Positions 10,601 to 22,136 are shown, counted from the first letter of the stretch. The stretch: 64,000 bases of DNA from Strongylocentrotus droebachiensis (GCA_035222895.1 JAVYIG010000698.1:124001-188000), one strand, 5' to 3'. Notes: a model not told the origin generated them from the letters alone. Translations and numbers: made by a program.

Positions 10601-13600
10601 GAATCAGATATTAAATTCCTATAATTTTTAGATACCGGTAAACATTTTTATAATTATGTTTCAAATCTGAAATTTTCCATTCTATAATCTATATCTATAT
10701 CCCTAAAATTCTGAAGTAAAAACTTAATTATATTCATTTTCTGATATTAAATCCTTGCATTTCATATCCTCATTTTTACTACCAATTGCAGACCCAGCTA
10801 CTCCTACCTCCAGAACACCATCACCAGCACCAGCACTAAGGACCCCATCAACTTCCAGGAACCCATCAACTTCCAGGAACCCATCAACTTCCAGGAACCC
10901 ATCAACCTCCAAGAACCCATCAGCCTCCAGGAACCCATCAGCCTCCAGGAACCCATCAACCTCCAGCACTCCATCAACCTCCAGGAACCCATCAACCTCC
11001 AGCACCCCATCAACCTCCAGGAACCCATCAACCTCCAGCACCCCATCAACCTCCAGCACCCCATCAACCTCCAGGAACCCATCAACCTCAACCTCTAGAA
11101 CCCCAACAACCTCAACATCAAGAAATATGGGTATGTCATTTTACATTTTATTCACTTTGTTTTTAGTTATCAAGTATCAAATAACCATATAACCAAGTGT
11201 TTTAGGAAATTTCCCGGATTAATGTGGTTTGTGTATGATATAGCTAATGGATGATTTGATTAGGCAACTAGATATTGGCGCTTTATAAATTCCTGGATTG
11301 GATGCAAGTTTGTTTTTTTCGTTATATTTAGTAACTGCAATGTGTTTACTTAAGAAATTTTTCTTCTCGTAAAATCACGAAATAGTGCTTACCGTATAGC
11401 TTTTTTTTGGGGGGGGGGGGGGGATTCGGAGTGCAGAGTGCCACTAAGAACATAACACAGTTTACTGATCTGTTTGTTGTATAAGTCCCATTTGCAGGCA
11501 AAAAAAAATATGAAAAGGTTAAATTCCAACATCATTTGAAAGATAATACTAATTTAGAACTTTCCAAAAATTAACAACTTTTAGTTGTCAAATCGACTTA
11601 CGAGCTATGGAGTGGTGAAGTGTGACGTCATCAAAATTCCATTTTTAGAATTTCTCAATTTTTCCTTCATTTCCCCAAAAAGCATCAGAAATAATGTCCA
11701 AATGTTGAAAAACAAATTGAATAAGTATTGGCTGAGATATGACCATCGGAATAAATACATTTCCTATAGGAACTCAGTGTTATATGCTCTAACCATTATT
11801 TTTGATGCTCTTTCGGAAAATGAAGAAAAAATTGAGAAATTCTAAAAATATAGTTTTATGGCGTCACAGCTTCGGTACTCTATAGAGCCAGTCAGTAAAA
11901 GTCTCATTTTCAGAACATTGTACATAATGGTCGTACGTTTTATGCTGCACAAAGATTCAATCAGTTTGATTTTGGCCATTACAAGAAGTGGGTTCTTTGC
12001 TCCTGTACCCTTTACAGCTCATTTTATGGATGTAATTACCAAAAAAGAAAAAAAGCCAGTCAGTCACTCAATACTGTCAGACAGTGAAGTCCAGCAAGTA
12101 AACGGGTTTCTTTGCATTATTTGAATATTAGGACACTGCTAACGTTAACATTTCACAGATACATGTAGGACATACATGACATATTCAATTACCGTATTCA
12201 TAATTCCTGCAATGTTCTACAGAATTTGATGTTAGCTGCAAAAGGGACACAGTATCTTTACAGGTACTATGTCCCATTTGCAGGCCAAAAAAATGGAAAG
12301 GTTAAAATCCAATGGCATTTGAAAGATAATACTAATTTAGAACCCCTTTACAAAAAGGGGGCTTGAAAATGTCTTTTAGTGGGAAAATAACGGCTATTAG
12401 TTGTCAAATAGACTTAGGAGCTATAGAGCCAATAAGTAATAGTCTTGATTTTCAGACCATTGTACTGCATGGTCTTACGTTTTATGCTGCGCAAAGATTC
12501 AATCAGTCTAATTTTGGCCATTACAAGAAGTGGGTTATTGATGTAGACAAATGCTTAACAGCTCATTTTATGTACAGTATGTTATACCAAAGAAGAAAAA
12601 AGCCAGTCAGTCACTCAATAGTGTCTGACTGTGAAGTCTAGTAAGTAAACGGGTTTCCTTGCATAATTTGAATATTAGGACACTGCTAACGTTTAATTTT
12701 CACAGATAGGACATACATGTACATGACACATTCATATTTCCTGCAAAGTTCTTCAGAATTTGAAGTTGGCTGCAAAAGGGACATAGTATCTTTAAAGAGA
12801 AGGTTGAGTTCTGGGAAGACGTGAAAAGTAATTTGTGAGCATTATCAGTGTTATTATGCAAGTGTGGAAGAACATCAGATAAAACATGTTCCCTAAAAAG
12901 CATGGCTCTTCATATGCCTTCATATTAGTGCTGTAGCCGAACCGAACACGAACATAGCGTCTGACTTACAGCACTATATTCCTGGCTCAATTTTCCTGAT
13001 TGAGGTGTCATTTGAAAGGGCAAAAATTGAACTTTCTAGAAATGTGATTTTCTCCTTGAAATTCAGATACCGCCCGCCAAATGAATTTTTGGTTTCCTCT
13101 CTTCAAATTGCTTTTAATCACTCATGCGTGAAATATGAATCAGAGGAGTTGCATCAAATGAAAGAGGAGGATCTAAGCTTTCCAAATATGTGTCATTTAT
13201 TAATTATAATTGTGATTAAGTTATGATAAAACATAGATTATTCTTGGTTTCGTTTTTTCTGGGACGCACTGTACAAATGAATTGAAATTTTGCCATCAAA
13301 TTTTGGGGCTCCCAACATAACACCAGGGGCTTTGAAGTATATAAATACATGTTAATTACCAGACTTTTAAAAGTTCAGAGACTTGGCTGTCTCACATACA
13401 TGTAGAAATTCATATTTTGAGGATCCAAATACAAAAATACTTTTTGTTAGTAATATTGCACAAAGATCTCATATATTGATTGTGTACATGTTCAATGGAA
13501 TGTAGAGAACCTTAGGTGAAATATGTACTGTAGCTACACAACGTTTTGCTGTCTTTGATAAATGTTTAATTTTGTTTTTGTATTTATTTTGTCACTGCAT

Positions 13601-16600
13601 TGACCAGATTTACTTCAATTTGTTTTCCAAATTTATATTCCAGATCATTCGTTGGGTACCAACATCATGAGGATGCTGGTAGAAATCAAACAACTCTTGC
13701 AGCAGAGCATACTCCTCAACCAGCAGAGGGGAGTTCCTGGTGGCACCGCCGAGGTGGAGGAGGAGGAGTTCGCTCTTCCTCTGACCTCTACGGAGGAGCT
13801 CCTCAACCTAGAGGAAAGGTTGAGGGGGGAGCAAAGTGTAAGAAGGAAGTTGGTAAGTTGAATTTTATTTACTTGATACTTTTATTAATGAAAACCAAAT
13901 ATCCAATGAATAATATATAAGAATGCAAACCTGTCTGCCCAGTGAGTAGTAATGTAATTATGAAAATATTTCTCAGTCTTAATTAGTGAAAATTGGCTTA
14001 CCAAAACTCTTTGTTGGAGTTGGTTTCTAAGATATGCTTTCCAAGGTCAAATATGTACCCTCAAGCGTTTTATTTTACATTACTCTACATTTTTTGAAAT
14101 TATTTTGTAACGCCAAAGAATCTTTACAAAGTCACGTGACATTTTGTCTTTGCATGTCAGTCCTAAAATCGCTCATTTACATGATTTGTGTACAAAACAT
14201 ATTTAAATCTCATTTTTCAAAAAAAGAGAAAAAACATTGGTAATTTGGTCTTGTTTATAGTTTAGGTGTTTATTTTGGGGTTCAAAATAGTTGAATTATA
14301 GAGAATTCAAATAAAACAATAAAATGCATTAATAAAAAAATTAAAAAATTAAAAAAACAAAGAAATTCATGAGAAATTATCAAATAACCTGGTTCTTCCA
14401 AATTCTTTTTGGTATTATTATCCCAAATGGTCTTAATAAATATGCATGCAGTGAAAAATAATGTTCAAATACAAAGAATATATCATTTATGGGTAAAAAT
14501 GTAAATTTTATTACCTTATTTTCATAAATTACCTTAAATATGCAATTTTTCGTGGTAATTCAACAGCCAAGATCATAGAGGGGGCCTTAGAAGCCAGCCC
14601 CCCCCCCCCCCCCCCCCTCCTCCGAGCTATGCAGTTTCTAAATAGCCCAGGCTAGATAGGGTTTAGACAAAGTTTCAACACTCAAAATGAACAATTTTGT
14701 TTCAGTATTGGGTGAAAAAACATCAGAACTGCATGTGAAATTTTCATGGTCACAGGGTGAATTTTATAGTCGGAGGAACTATTATTTGCTTGGGGACTCA
14801 ATAATTTTGTATATTATATTTTTCGAAACAAGCATCTTAGAGGCTAAATTTGCTATTGCTCTTAATTTTTCCTTGTGGCATTGAATATATTAAAATAATA
14901 AATGTTAGGCCTATTTCATGAATTAAAAAAATGAAATTTTATTTCATGTACAGACAGTTTTCCTTGGTGCATTGGGTGGGGCCACCCATAGGGACATGGT
15001 CCACAGGATCTTGAAAGCAGTCTTCTCTGATCAGCTCGCAGCCCAGCTAAACTGGAAGGGAAAGGGGAAGAAGATGGGAATTGCTTCCCATATGCTCTCA
15101 AAAACCATCAGCAGTAAGTTTTTGTTTTTGTATGCCTCCGCCCATTTGTTATGCCAGAGACTGTGGCTTGAATTGATAAACCTCCTTTGTGAATATGGGC
15201 CATTATGTTTTTAGGTTGTCTGTACATCCATCCATAGGTTTTCTCATTAGTGTGATAACTTTAAAAACAATTCGAGTTTCTTAATGGAACTTGGTATGTG
15301 AATATGTTTTACCCTGTAAAGATTACCTGATCATATTTTGGGGTCAAAGATTTGAAAGGTCACAGGTCAATTTACATTACCAAAACGATCTTGCTACCAT
15401 GATGACTCCAAAAATAATCAAGGTATTTCATTTAAAGGTACTATGTCCCATTTGCAGGCTAAACAAATGTAAAAGGTTGAATTCCATCGACATTGGTAAG
15501 ACAATACTAATTAAGCGCCATGTAATGATTACCTGATAGAAGACTTCATTGCAATCGGTTTGACTTATTTTATCACGAGTTTATGGATGTGAATAATTCT
15601 TAGATTGTATAAAAGAATGGGTATGTATGTCTTTGATATCTAAAGTTGTAGGAAAACTGCATTTTGGTTAGAGATCTGTTCTTTCAGAACACAATATCTA
15701 AATTTCTACATCATATATGTCATCTAAATATTTCAGAAGCAGCAAGGAGATGCTGGCCTACTTCGACGGATGCGTCAACGGAGGAGCTAGTGAAAAGCTG
15801 GTTGAAGTATGCGGGGGACCGCTCCGGAGGGAGAAAGAAGAGAGCCGAAGAAGCTGCCCGTAGAAAAGGTATAAAATTGTCTATTTTTATGTCTTTGTCC
15901 AGATTGTATTGTTTATTTTATGTAATATATATCTGATTCATTGTCTTTATAAATTGGATGAAATAAAATTAGGGAAAATATGGAATTAAAATGCAACATT
16001 CGTGCAGGTATCTTAATAGTAATCAACCATTTACAGGTAAATTATAACAAATTGTAAATTTACACGTACATTACATATTATTTGAACAAAAATGTTAGTG
16101 CTAAAATTAGATTTTTTTTTCCTTCCTTCAATAAGCTGTCTATTATTTTGTCATTTGAAATGGCACATTTTTCCTCACAACTCAAAAAGTAAATATGACA
16201 TATGGCAGGCTTATTCCTCTTGGTCTGCCGTAATTTTTTATACCAAGTTTAGTCTTTTTGGACCTTCCACTGCAGTTCTATCTAAATTTCTGAATTTGCT
16301 ATTATCCCATTCCTTTTGCGCAAAAATTATGCGTCAATGTGTTGCATCACATTTGGCGCCATAACTCAAACGGCTACAATTCAATCAAATTGAAACGTAA
16401 TGAGGGTATTCATAGAAAGTAACCCTCTCTGTGTACCAACATTTTGGTGATGATTTATTCATCCACGGTTGAGATCAGAACAGGGATCCGCCCCCTCCCT
16501 GGCCTTGAGTTTAGTCGAAACAACCTGGGCTCTTTACGGATAAGCATTGGTACAATTTTATTATATACTATCTAGGAGATGTTTCCATGATCTGGTTATT

Positions 16601-16690
16601 CAATCTTGATTTGTTTCTCTCTTTTTTGTAGTTGCCACAGATGCCGGAAATGTACAAACATCGGATGACCAAGATTCGGATACAGACTAA
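6560..16690 (+). CDS. DUF4806-type protein, eight-exon gene, 435 residues
   Basis: Exons 6560-6764, 7357-7450, 10211-10320, 10792-11130, 13644-13852, 14954-15113, 15737-15868 and 16632-16690 all have GT/AG borders and join without a phase break (1308 nt with stop TAA at 16688). The N-terminal 68 residues (start MSTSYFVVEFHES) carry a WPP-containing block. Exons 2-3 encode a basic KDARKKLKKAENH segment and an acidic Ser-rich stretch. Exon 4 is a Pro/Ser/Thr repeat and exon 5 an amphipathic, Gln/Glu-rich, probably coiled-coil region. Exons 6-7 (about residues 320-416) form the DUF4806-like block (LNWKGKGKK, VKSWLKYAGDRSGGRKKRA). The last exon is acidic. The molecular function of the family is unknown, and it is multicopy in many invertebrates. 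Polyadenylation signals follow at 16736 and 16851. It may be a host gene or a transposon accessory gene. Confidence 0.8.
6765..7356 (+). other. Intron 1 of DUF4806-type gene
   Basis: Donor GTATTT at 6765, acceptor CGCAAAG at 7350-7356. TACATGTA occurs near 6864. No element boundaries recognised. Confidence 0.6.
7451..10210 (+). other. Intron 2 of DUF4806-type gene
   Basis: Contains a (T)30(G)11 tract at 7635-7675, a G tract near 7955, and at 9410-9805 an inverse partial copy of the MITE family found complete at 46503-47272 (shared GTCACGTGAC, AAAATGAGCGATTTT and a C-tract end next to AGGGTTAA). No separate gene is supported. Confidence 0.6.
10844..11112 (+). repeat. Coding minisatellite, 18 bp unit encoding PSTSRN, in exon 4
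   Basis: About 14 tandem copies of CCATCAACCTCCAGGAAC lie in frame, giving PSTSRN with Ser/Thr, Ala or Lys variants; the last units lengthen to NPSTSTSR and TPTTSTSR. Synonymous positions are as conserved as replacement positions, which indicates recent tandem expansion. The array also opens long antisense frames, which are artefacts. Copy number probably varies between alleles. Confidence 0.9.
11484..12257 (+). mobile_element. MITE copy, GGGACATAGTACCTTTAA family, carrying a nested MITE
   Basis: Matches 12258-12797 from CCCATTTGCAGGC near 11488 through AAAGCCAGTCAGTCACTCAAT to GCTGCAAAAGGGACACAGTATC. The match is broken between 11613 and 11879 by another element. It abuts a second copy head to tail. 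It lies in intron 4 of the DUF4806-type gene. Confidence 0.7.
11613..11879. mobile_element. Nested 267 bp MITE with about 75 bp inverted ends and an 8 bp target duplication
   Basis: The left arm TGGTGAAGTGTGACGTCA... is the inverse of the right arm ...TGGCGTCACAGCTTCGGTA, and similarity extends through TTTTTAGAATTTCTCAATTT. CTATGGAG (11605-11612) and CTATAGAG (11880-11887) flank it; the empty site CTATAGAG is seen in the neighbouring copy near 12422. An 8 bp duplication suggests hAT-type mobilisation. Confidence 0.7.
12258..12797 (+). mobile_element. Second tandem MITE copy, GGTACTATGTCCC ends
   Basis: Starts CAGGTACTATGTCCCATTTGCAG and ends GCTGCAAAAGGGACATAGTATCTTTAAAG. The same element in inverse orientation occupies 28617-29161, and a 5' fragment lies at 15434-15520. 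It contains an open frame at 12363-12641 that is not conserved in the other copies and is not called as a gene. Confidence 0.75.
12795..12925 (+). mobile_element. Unsplit partial copy of the MITE interrupted at 1934-5780
   Basis: Runs from AGAAGGTTGAGTTCTGGG through TTTGTGAGCATTATCAG to GCATGGCTCTTCATATGCC. It serves as the empty-site reference for the large insertion near the left end of the window. Confidence 0.65.
12975..13271. mobile_element. Half of a mariner-type foldback element
   Basis: Matches one arm of the palindrome at 53187-54065, from TTTTCCTGATTGAGGTGTCAT through GATACCGCCCGCCAAATG to TTTTTTCTGGGACGCACTG, the outer terminus. The partner arm is absent. It is preceded by a 49 bp hairpin TAGTGCTGTA...TACAGCACTA at 12926-12974. 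Confidence 0.7.
13853..14953 (+). other. Intron 5 of DUF4806-type gene with a MITE fragment
   Basis: 14100-14660 is a truncated copy of the MITE at 46503-47272 (shared GTCACGTG, TCTTGTTTATAGTTTAGGTG, a long C tract and AAATAGCCCAGGCTAGATAG near its right end). Confidence 0.6.
15114..15736 (+). other. Intron 6 of DUF4806-type gene
   Basis: 15131-15430 resembles the ATGCCTCCG / GTCAAAGG repeat family arrayed at 48480-49240. 15434-15520 is a 5' fragment of the GGTACTATGTCCC MITE. Confidence 0.5.
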
Positions 16691-16735
16691 CTCATTAAAC
16701 TTTAACTCATTAACTAACTCAAATACATGCATTCC

Positions 16736-16856
16736 AATAAACCAGCATAAGAGAACAGGTAACATTGTTGCAGGTCGATAACAAGATTTATTTCACATGT
16801 GAAATGTTGATTATATTTCTTCTATTGTACAAATGCTTAAATTCCTGGGAAATAAA
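16736..16856 (+). promoter_or_regulatory. Candidate polyadenylation signals of the DUF4806-type gene
   Basis: AATAAA at 16736-16741 and again at 16851-16856, 46 and 161 nt after the stop codon. Choice of site cannot be told from sequence alone. Confidence 0.5.
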
Positions 16857-16889
16857 AATCTAAAACCACAACTAAATTTATGTTTTTCT

Positions 16890-18864
16890 TTAAAGGTGTT
16901 ACGTACACTCCCCTATAACTGTAAATTCTCTACCAAATTTTTGAATTCTTCAAACCATTTTTCCTGAAACCTCTCTTCCCATAATTCACCAAATATCTGT
17001 TGGCAAAATACAACTTTTATTATATAATGATGAGAAAGAGCATATCATTTAACACACACTTCTGCAAGGATTTTCAGAACATGTGTGCTCGAAGAAAAAT
17101 ATTGATGAAAAAATAAATAATTGTGTATTCTTTTGTTAGTATTTGCCTTCAAAACCATTTGTTCTGAAAATCCTTGCAAGAGGGTGTTTCAAAATCTGGG
17201 GCTCCAACACTTGAGCCCTTAATCCATTTAAAAAGAAAAAAAATCAAATGTTTGGAAAAGGATGGCTGCTCTCTACAAACCTATAATATTTTATTATAAT
17301 GCAGATGGGAGAATTTGTTAACCAATCAGTTCAGTTTTTCCTCAATTGTATGCTATGCTCTGTTTTCACTCAACCTTTCATGTTTATCTTTCTTAAAGAT
17401 AAAGATCGGTTCTTGTCATGCGATTGCATTGAGAAATAAATGTTGTGGAATCTGATAATCTAGCATATAAATAAGTATTGGTGTGTACTGCAAGGTTCTG
17501 AAATCATCAAAATGATGAGAAATTTGGCCCAGTCTTGGTTAAGTTACAAGCACTGTACACAGAAAGATGTATATGGGACTATGCACACGTTATATCTATC
17601 AGGTCCAAATAGATATACTTATTTACCAAATATATCAATAAGTAGGTGACTTCTCTGCAAAATTTGTATCAAATCACATATTATTTCACATGATTGGTAA
17701 TAAGAGCTTCCTTTTTATTTTTTGAGAGGGGGGCGTTTCCAAAAACTGGTCTTTTTACCTTTAACAAGGTCGTTGACCCCACAAAATTGTGCTAGTAGTA
17801 CGGTAATGATTTTTTTTTTTTTTAAACAGTTATTTTGTTGTGCTTCCTCTTTGTTTGCATTCCTCAAATATTCCTTTTGCTTTTAATAGGTTTGCCTGAA
17901 GTACATTCATGAATGGTCATCTCTTAACAAGATTATGTGACGCAAATGTTCTACACATTCTCATTCACCTGGTTGTATGTTAAAATCGCATTCCTGTAGT
18001 TTTCCCAGGTATCTACCTTCAGATAAGAATATTTTAATGCATTTTCCGTGCATTACAGTGATAGCACTATAGAAAAAAAACTTTCTATGAAATAATGTGC
18101 CTATACATCTTTACTTGTTTTTTTAATATTTTATTGTTGTGACATTCCATTCATGGTCCAATTTGACAAAGAGAGAGAGCCATTCCATGTGCCATAGATG
18201 GTCGTTATTGATGTTTATGCCTGTAACAATAATTCAACTAAGTGACCGAATGTTTTTTCACATAACCTTTTCCTTAATTTTAGAGAAATGTAGTGAAAGT
18301 GGTATATTGAGTTTAAAAATTGGTCTTTTTTCCCCTTTTTTCTTTCTAATCTTATTTTCCTAATCTTCTCTCTTCTCATTCAAAAAATGAAAGGAAACGA
18401 AAGTACCAAAGGAAAATGTTAAAGAATTGTACAGGTATCTATATGTGCAAGAGTTTGTTTATGACACAAATATTAAAGTGTGTTTTATCACAAAATCTGT
18501 TTATTGTCTCTGTTATTTTTTTCTATTTATTAATAAAGTCAACTTTTTAAACCATCAGGTTATTAAAAATCATTGAAATAACCCATTTTTTGTTATTTTA
18601 ATTGACATGTCCTAACAATTCCATATTTCGTCATGATCGAATTAAATTAACGTGTCCATCCAGCAATATTATTTCAAGCTCGATAATGAACTTGTTAAAT
18701 GACTTTCCGATTTTGATGAACTCGTGACTTTTTGAATTTGCTCTGAACATGAATATTTATCCAATCTCTAATTACCTTTTTTTATTGTGATGCATGTGAT
18801 TTGTTGAATGAACGGACGACTGAATGGTGCTGTGAATTTGTTGTCAAGTTGGTGTTGGTAGGTA
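16890..18864. other. Intergenic repeats, no gene seen
   Basis: 16890-17220 is a diverged MITE related to 25217-25551 (shared CTGGGGCTCCAACACTTGAG-like end). 17390-17600 is a partial copy of the AAAGATAAA MITE. The remaining DNA is AT-rich with no supported ORF. Confidence 0.5.
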
Positions 18865-18894
18865 ATGGCAGAAGGATGTTTGCATGAACTGAAA

Positions 18895-20455
18895 TGGATT
18901 TGGAACAACGTTGTTCCAACGTCAGCTGGACGTCGAGCACAAGGGGGTAGGGGATTGGTTGGCATAACGTTGGTCCAATGGCGGCACTACGTCGGCACAT
19001 GGTGGGATAAGGGTTGGCATAACGTTGGTCCTACGTCTGCTCATTGTTTAAAATGAGTTGGCTTTACGTTGGCACCATGTCGTTGAGACGTCGGCACATG
19101 GTTGAAAAGGGGTCGGTATAACGTTGGTCCAATGTCGAGAAGACGTCGGCACATGGTTGAAAAGGGGTTGGCATAACGTTGGTCCAGTGTCGAGAAGACG
19201 TCGGCACATGGTTGAAAAGGGTTGGCATAACGTTGGTCCAGTGTCGGGGAGACGGCACATGGTGGGAAAAGTGTTGGCATTACGTTGATCCTACGTCGGC
19301 ACATGGTGGAATAAGGGTTGGCATAACGTTGGTCTAATGTCGTGGAGACGTCGGCACATGGTGAGATAACGGTTGGCATAACGTTGGACCTACGTCGGGA
19401 AAGGGTTGGCATAACGTTGGTCCAATGTCTGGGAGATGTCGGCACATGGTGGGATAAGGGTTGGCATAACGTTGGTCCAATGTCGTGAAGACGTCGGCAC
19501 ATGGTTGAAAAAGGGTTGGCATGACGTTGGTCCAATGTCGGGGAAACGTCGGCACATGGTGGGGAGAGTGTTGGCATAACGTTGATCCAATGTCAGAACG
19601 ACGTCGGCACATGGTGGGATAGGGGTTGGCATAACGTTGGTCCTACGTCGGCAAATGGTTAAAAGAGGGTTGGGATGACGTTGGTCCAATGTCGGAGAGA
19701 CGTCGACATACGGTGAAAAAAAGGTTGGCATAACGTTGGTTCAATGTTGGGAGGACATCGGCACATGGTAGGATAGGGGTTGGCATAACGTTGTCCCGAT
19801 GTTGGCTTAATGTCATTTTGTCGCTGTCGGGCCAACGTTGGCCCGCCGGCAAGAAAGCCGTCGGCCCAACATCATGTTGGCGACGATGGACCAACGTAAC
19901 ATCTTACGACGTCGGCACATGGTGGGATAGGGGTTGGCATAGCGTTGGTCCAATGTCGGAACTACGTCGGCACATTGTTTAAAAGGGGTTGGAATAACGT
20001 TGGTCCAATGTCGGGGAGACGTCGGCACATGGTTGAAAAGGGGTTGGCATGACGTTGGTCCAATGTCGGGGAAACGTCGGCACATGGTGGGGAAAGTGTT
20101 GGCATAACGTTGATCCAATGTCGGAACGACGTCGGCACATGGTGGGATAGGGGTTGGCATAACGTTGGTCCTACGTCGGCACATGGTTAAAAGAGGGTTG
20201 GGATGACGTCGGAGAGACGTCGGCATACGGTGGAAAAGAGGTTGGCATAACGTTGGCTCAATGTCGGCAGGACATCGGCAACATGGTCGGATAGGGGTTG
20301 GCATAACGTTGGCCCGATGTTGGCTTAATGTCATTTTGTCGCTGTCGGGCCAATGTTGGCCCGCCGGCAAGAAAGCCGTCGGCCCAACATCATGTTGGCG
20401 ACGTTGGACCAACGTAACAGCTTACGTTGGCCCCACGTTGGCGTAACGTCGTATT
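18895..20455 (+). repeat. Large minisatellite with roughly 55-60 bp units containing GGCATAACGTTGGTCCAATG
   Basis: More than twenty degenerate units built from ACGTCGGCACATGGT, a purine-rich spacer, GGGTTGGCATAACGTTGGTC and CAATGTCGGGGAGACG. A segment from about 19494 to 19905 recurs at about 20026-20420, with the diagnostic GTTGGCTTAATGTCATTTTG at 19801 and 20319 (518 bp offset). The array closes with ACGTTGG-rich sequence that looks like an element end. Long antisense open frames here come from the repeat period and are not genes. Confidence 0.85.
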
Positions 20456-20759
20456 GTTATCTGGGATGCTGTTGATCTCGCACAATGACACATATCTGCA
20501 TTACTATCCTGGCTGTGTATTAAAAGCTGTTTTATTGATTCTCAACATTTCAAACACCACTGTACAAAACTCAACTGAGTGATTTCACTCAAAATCGGTA
20601 CTTTAGTGACAATTGATGACACCTAAATATGAGTAAAATACCATTTTTTCATCTTACTATCTTACAAAGAATGCACCATCTCCTCCCATCCGAAGAGCCC
20701 TCATAGTGAGAGCCCAATTACTCACATCCACCTACTTGACACAATGCCGTCTCTTCACG

Positions 20760-21152
20760 CTTAAAGATAAACTTGAGTTCTGGTAATGCGATTGCATTGT
20801 GAAAGAAAAGACGTGGAATGTATCAGAAAAGTTGATCATATAGCATGTTAGTAATGGTGTGTAATGCAAGGTTCTGGAGTCATTAAAATCATCATAGATT
20901 TGGCAGAGTCTTGGTAAAGTAACAATCACTTACACAGAAAGATGTATATGGGACAACACACATGTTGTCGGGGCTAGTACTACCCTGATTTCCTTATCTT
21001 TCTATGCTCATTACTCAGCCAGTATACATTTTCTTCCAAAATTGTTTGGCACATGACATTTATTTGTAATCTTGAACATTCAGTGTAAGTTTCGTTAGAT
21101 TCTGTGAGAATTCATTTTCTTTTTTTTACCAGAACTCAATTTTATCTTTAAG
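20760..21152. mobile_element. MITE with AAAGATAAAsTTGAGTTC ends
   Basis: Left end CTTAAAGATAAACTTGAG and right end CAATTTTATCTTTAAG are inverse. The internal GATGTATATGGGACAACACA and TTGGTAAAGTAAC segments match 5930-6020 and 17500-17590. It abuts, and probably truncates, the LINE remnant on its right. Confidence 0.7.
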
Positions 21153-21555
21153 AAATCACCTATCTCTACATGCCCCCTTTGTAAAACCAATGATGAGACA
21201 GTGGAGCACTTTGTTGGAGTCTGCTCATACCTGGCCCATCTTCGTCAGGATTTCATCAGCAAAGTCATGATCAAGGAATGCCTTGTGGATTATACCATCT
21301 GTTTAAACCTATATAAGGATGATGACCCACAGCAATTTACCCCTGCTACTCTGTTATCCATGCCTGCCTTCCGAAATTCATAATAACCTACTTCTACTAT
21401 TGCTCTTTTTCCTACACAAAATTTGAAGCTTCTCGTTCTAAGACTCTCCAATAAGACTCCAAAGCTCCTAACCGGTCGGATTTTAAACATTTACTTTATT
21501 TGGACTCCAGGAATCTCCAAAACTGGAGGGATCAACTAAGAAGAAGAAGAAGATG
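21153..21555 (+). pseudogene. 3' end of a non-LTR retrotransposon (C-terminal zinc knuckle of the RT polyprotein)
   Basis: From 21153 the frame reads KSPISTCPLCKTNDETVEHF and continues through GVCSYLAHLRQDF to a stop after 21380. The CPLC-x8-H-x4-C pattern is the zinc knuckle found after the reverse transcriptase of many LINE elements. A 3' UTR of about 160 bp ends in AAG repeats at 21537-21551. Everything 5' of the knuckle is missing, apparently at a MITE junction. Confidence 0.65.
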
Positions 21556-22136
21556 TTAACAAAAATACCCGGTAGTTTAAAAATTCAAGTTGAAAGTCTA
21601 GGGTCAAATTTGCCGATCAGCCACACCGGTTTTAGTGTGTAGCCTACATTGGTATGCAATAGAGTGTGGTGTGTGTATTGTGTGTTATACCTGCCTCTCA
21701 GCAAGTATGCAGTGCTAGAGGTCAATACGCATTAGCATTGACTCTGTGCTTTGCTGTAGTGGTTGAGCTGAGTGTATAGTCGAGCTTGGAGTTCAGACTT
21801 TTGTATTTATCCTTCTCATATCTTTTTACAGGCATTGTTGTCGTTTTTGGTTTCATCAGAGTTTTACAACATAATGAAGAATAAAATAACTAGGAAAAAA
21901 CCTGGGGCTAGGGTACATTACGAAGGGTGCGAAAGCTTTTGTCCGTGAAGCCTTACATATGTTTAAACCTAACTTGTTTACGGTAAACCACTACGAAAGA
22001 GTCTCAGCTACCGGTAAACTGTAGAATCTCGCTTTAGAAACCACCAGATGAAATAATTGAAATATCAAATTGAAGAATAAGAGTTGTCCTAATTAGCTCG
22101 TAAATATTACAGTTGTTAAATTCTTGTTACCCTGTT

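Noticed and set aside
10724..11091. Minus-strand frames made of GFLEVD and GSWRLM repeats
   Set aside because: Antisense shadows of the PSTSRN coding minisatellite; the plus strand has matching splice sites and phase with seven other exons.
12363..12641. 92-residue plus frame
   Set aside because: It lies in a MITE; sister copies at 11484-12257 and 28617-29161 break the frame.
19041..20412. Long minus-strand open frames (up to 199 residues) rich in CRR, PTL and DQRYANP words
   Set aside because: They are translations of the minisatellite at 18895-20455; the same words appear in several frames, and there is no start context, splice structure or known domain.
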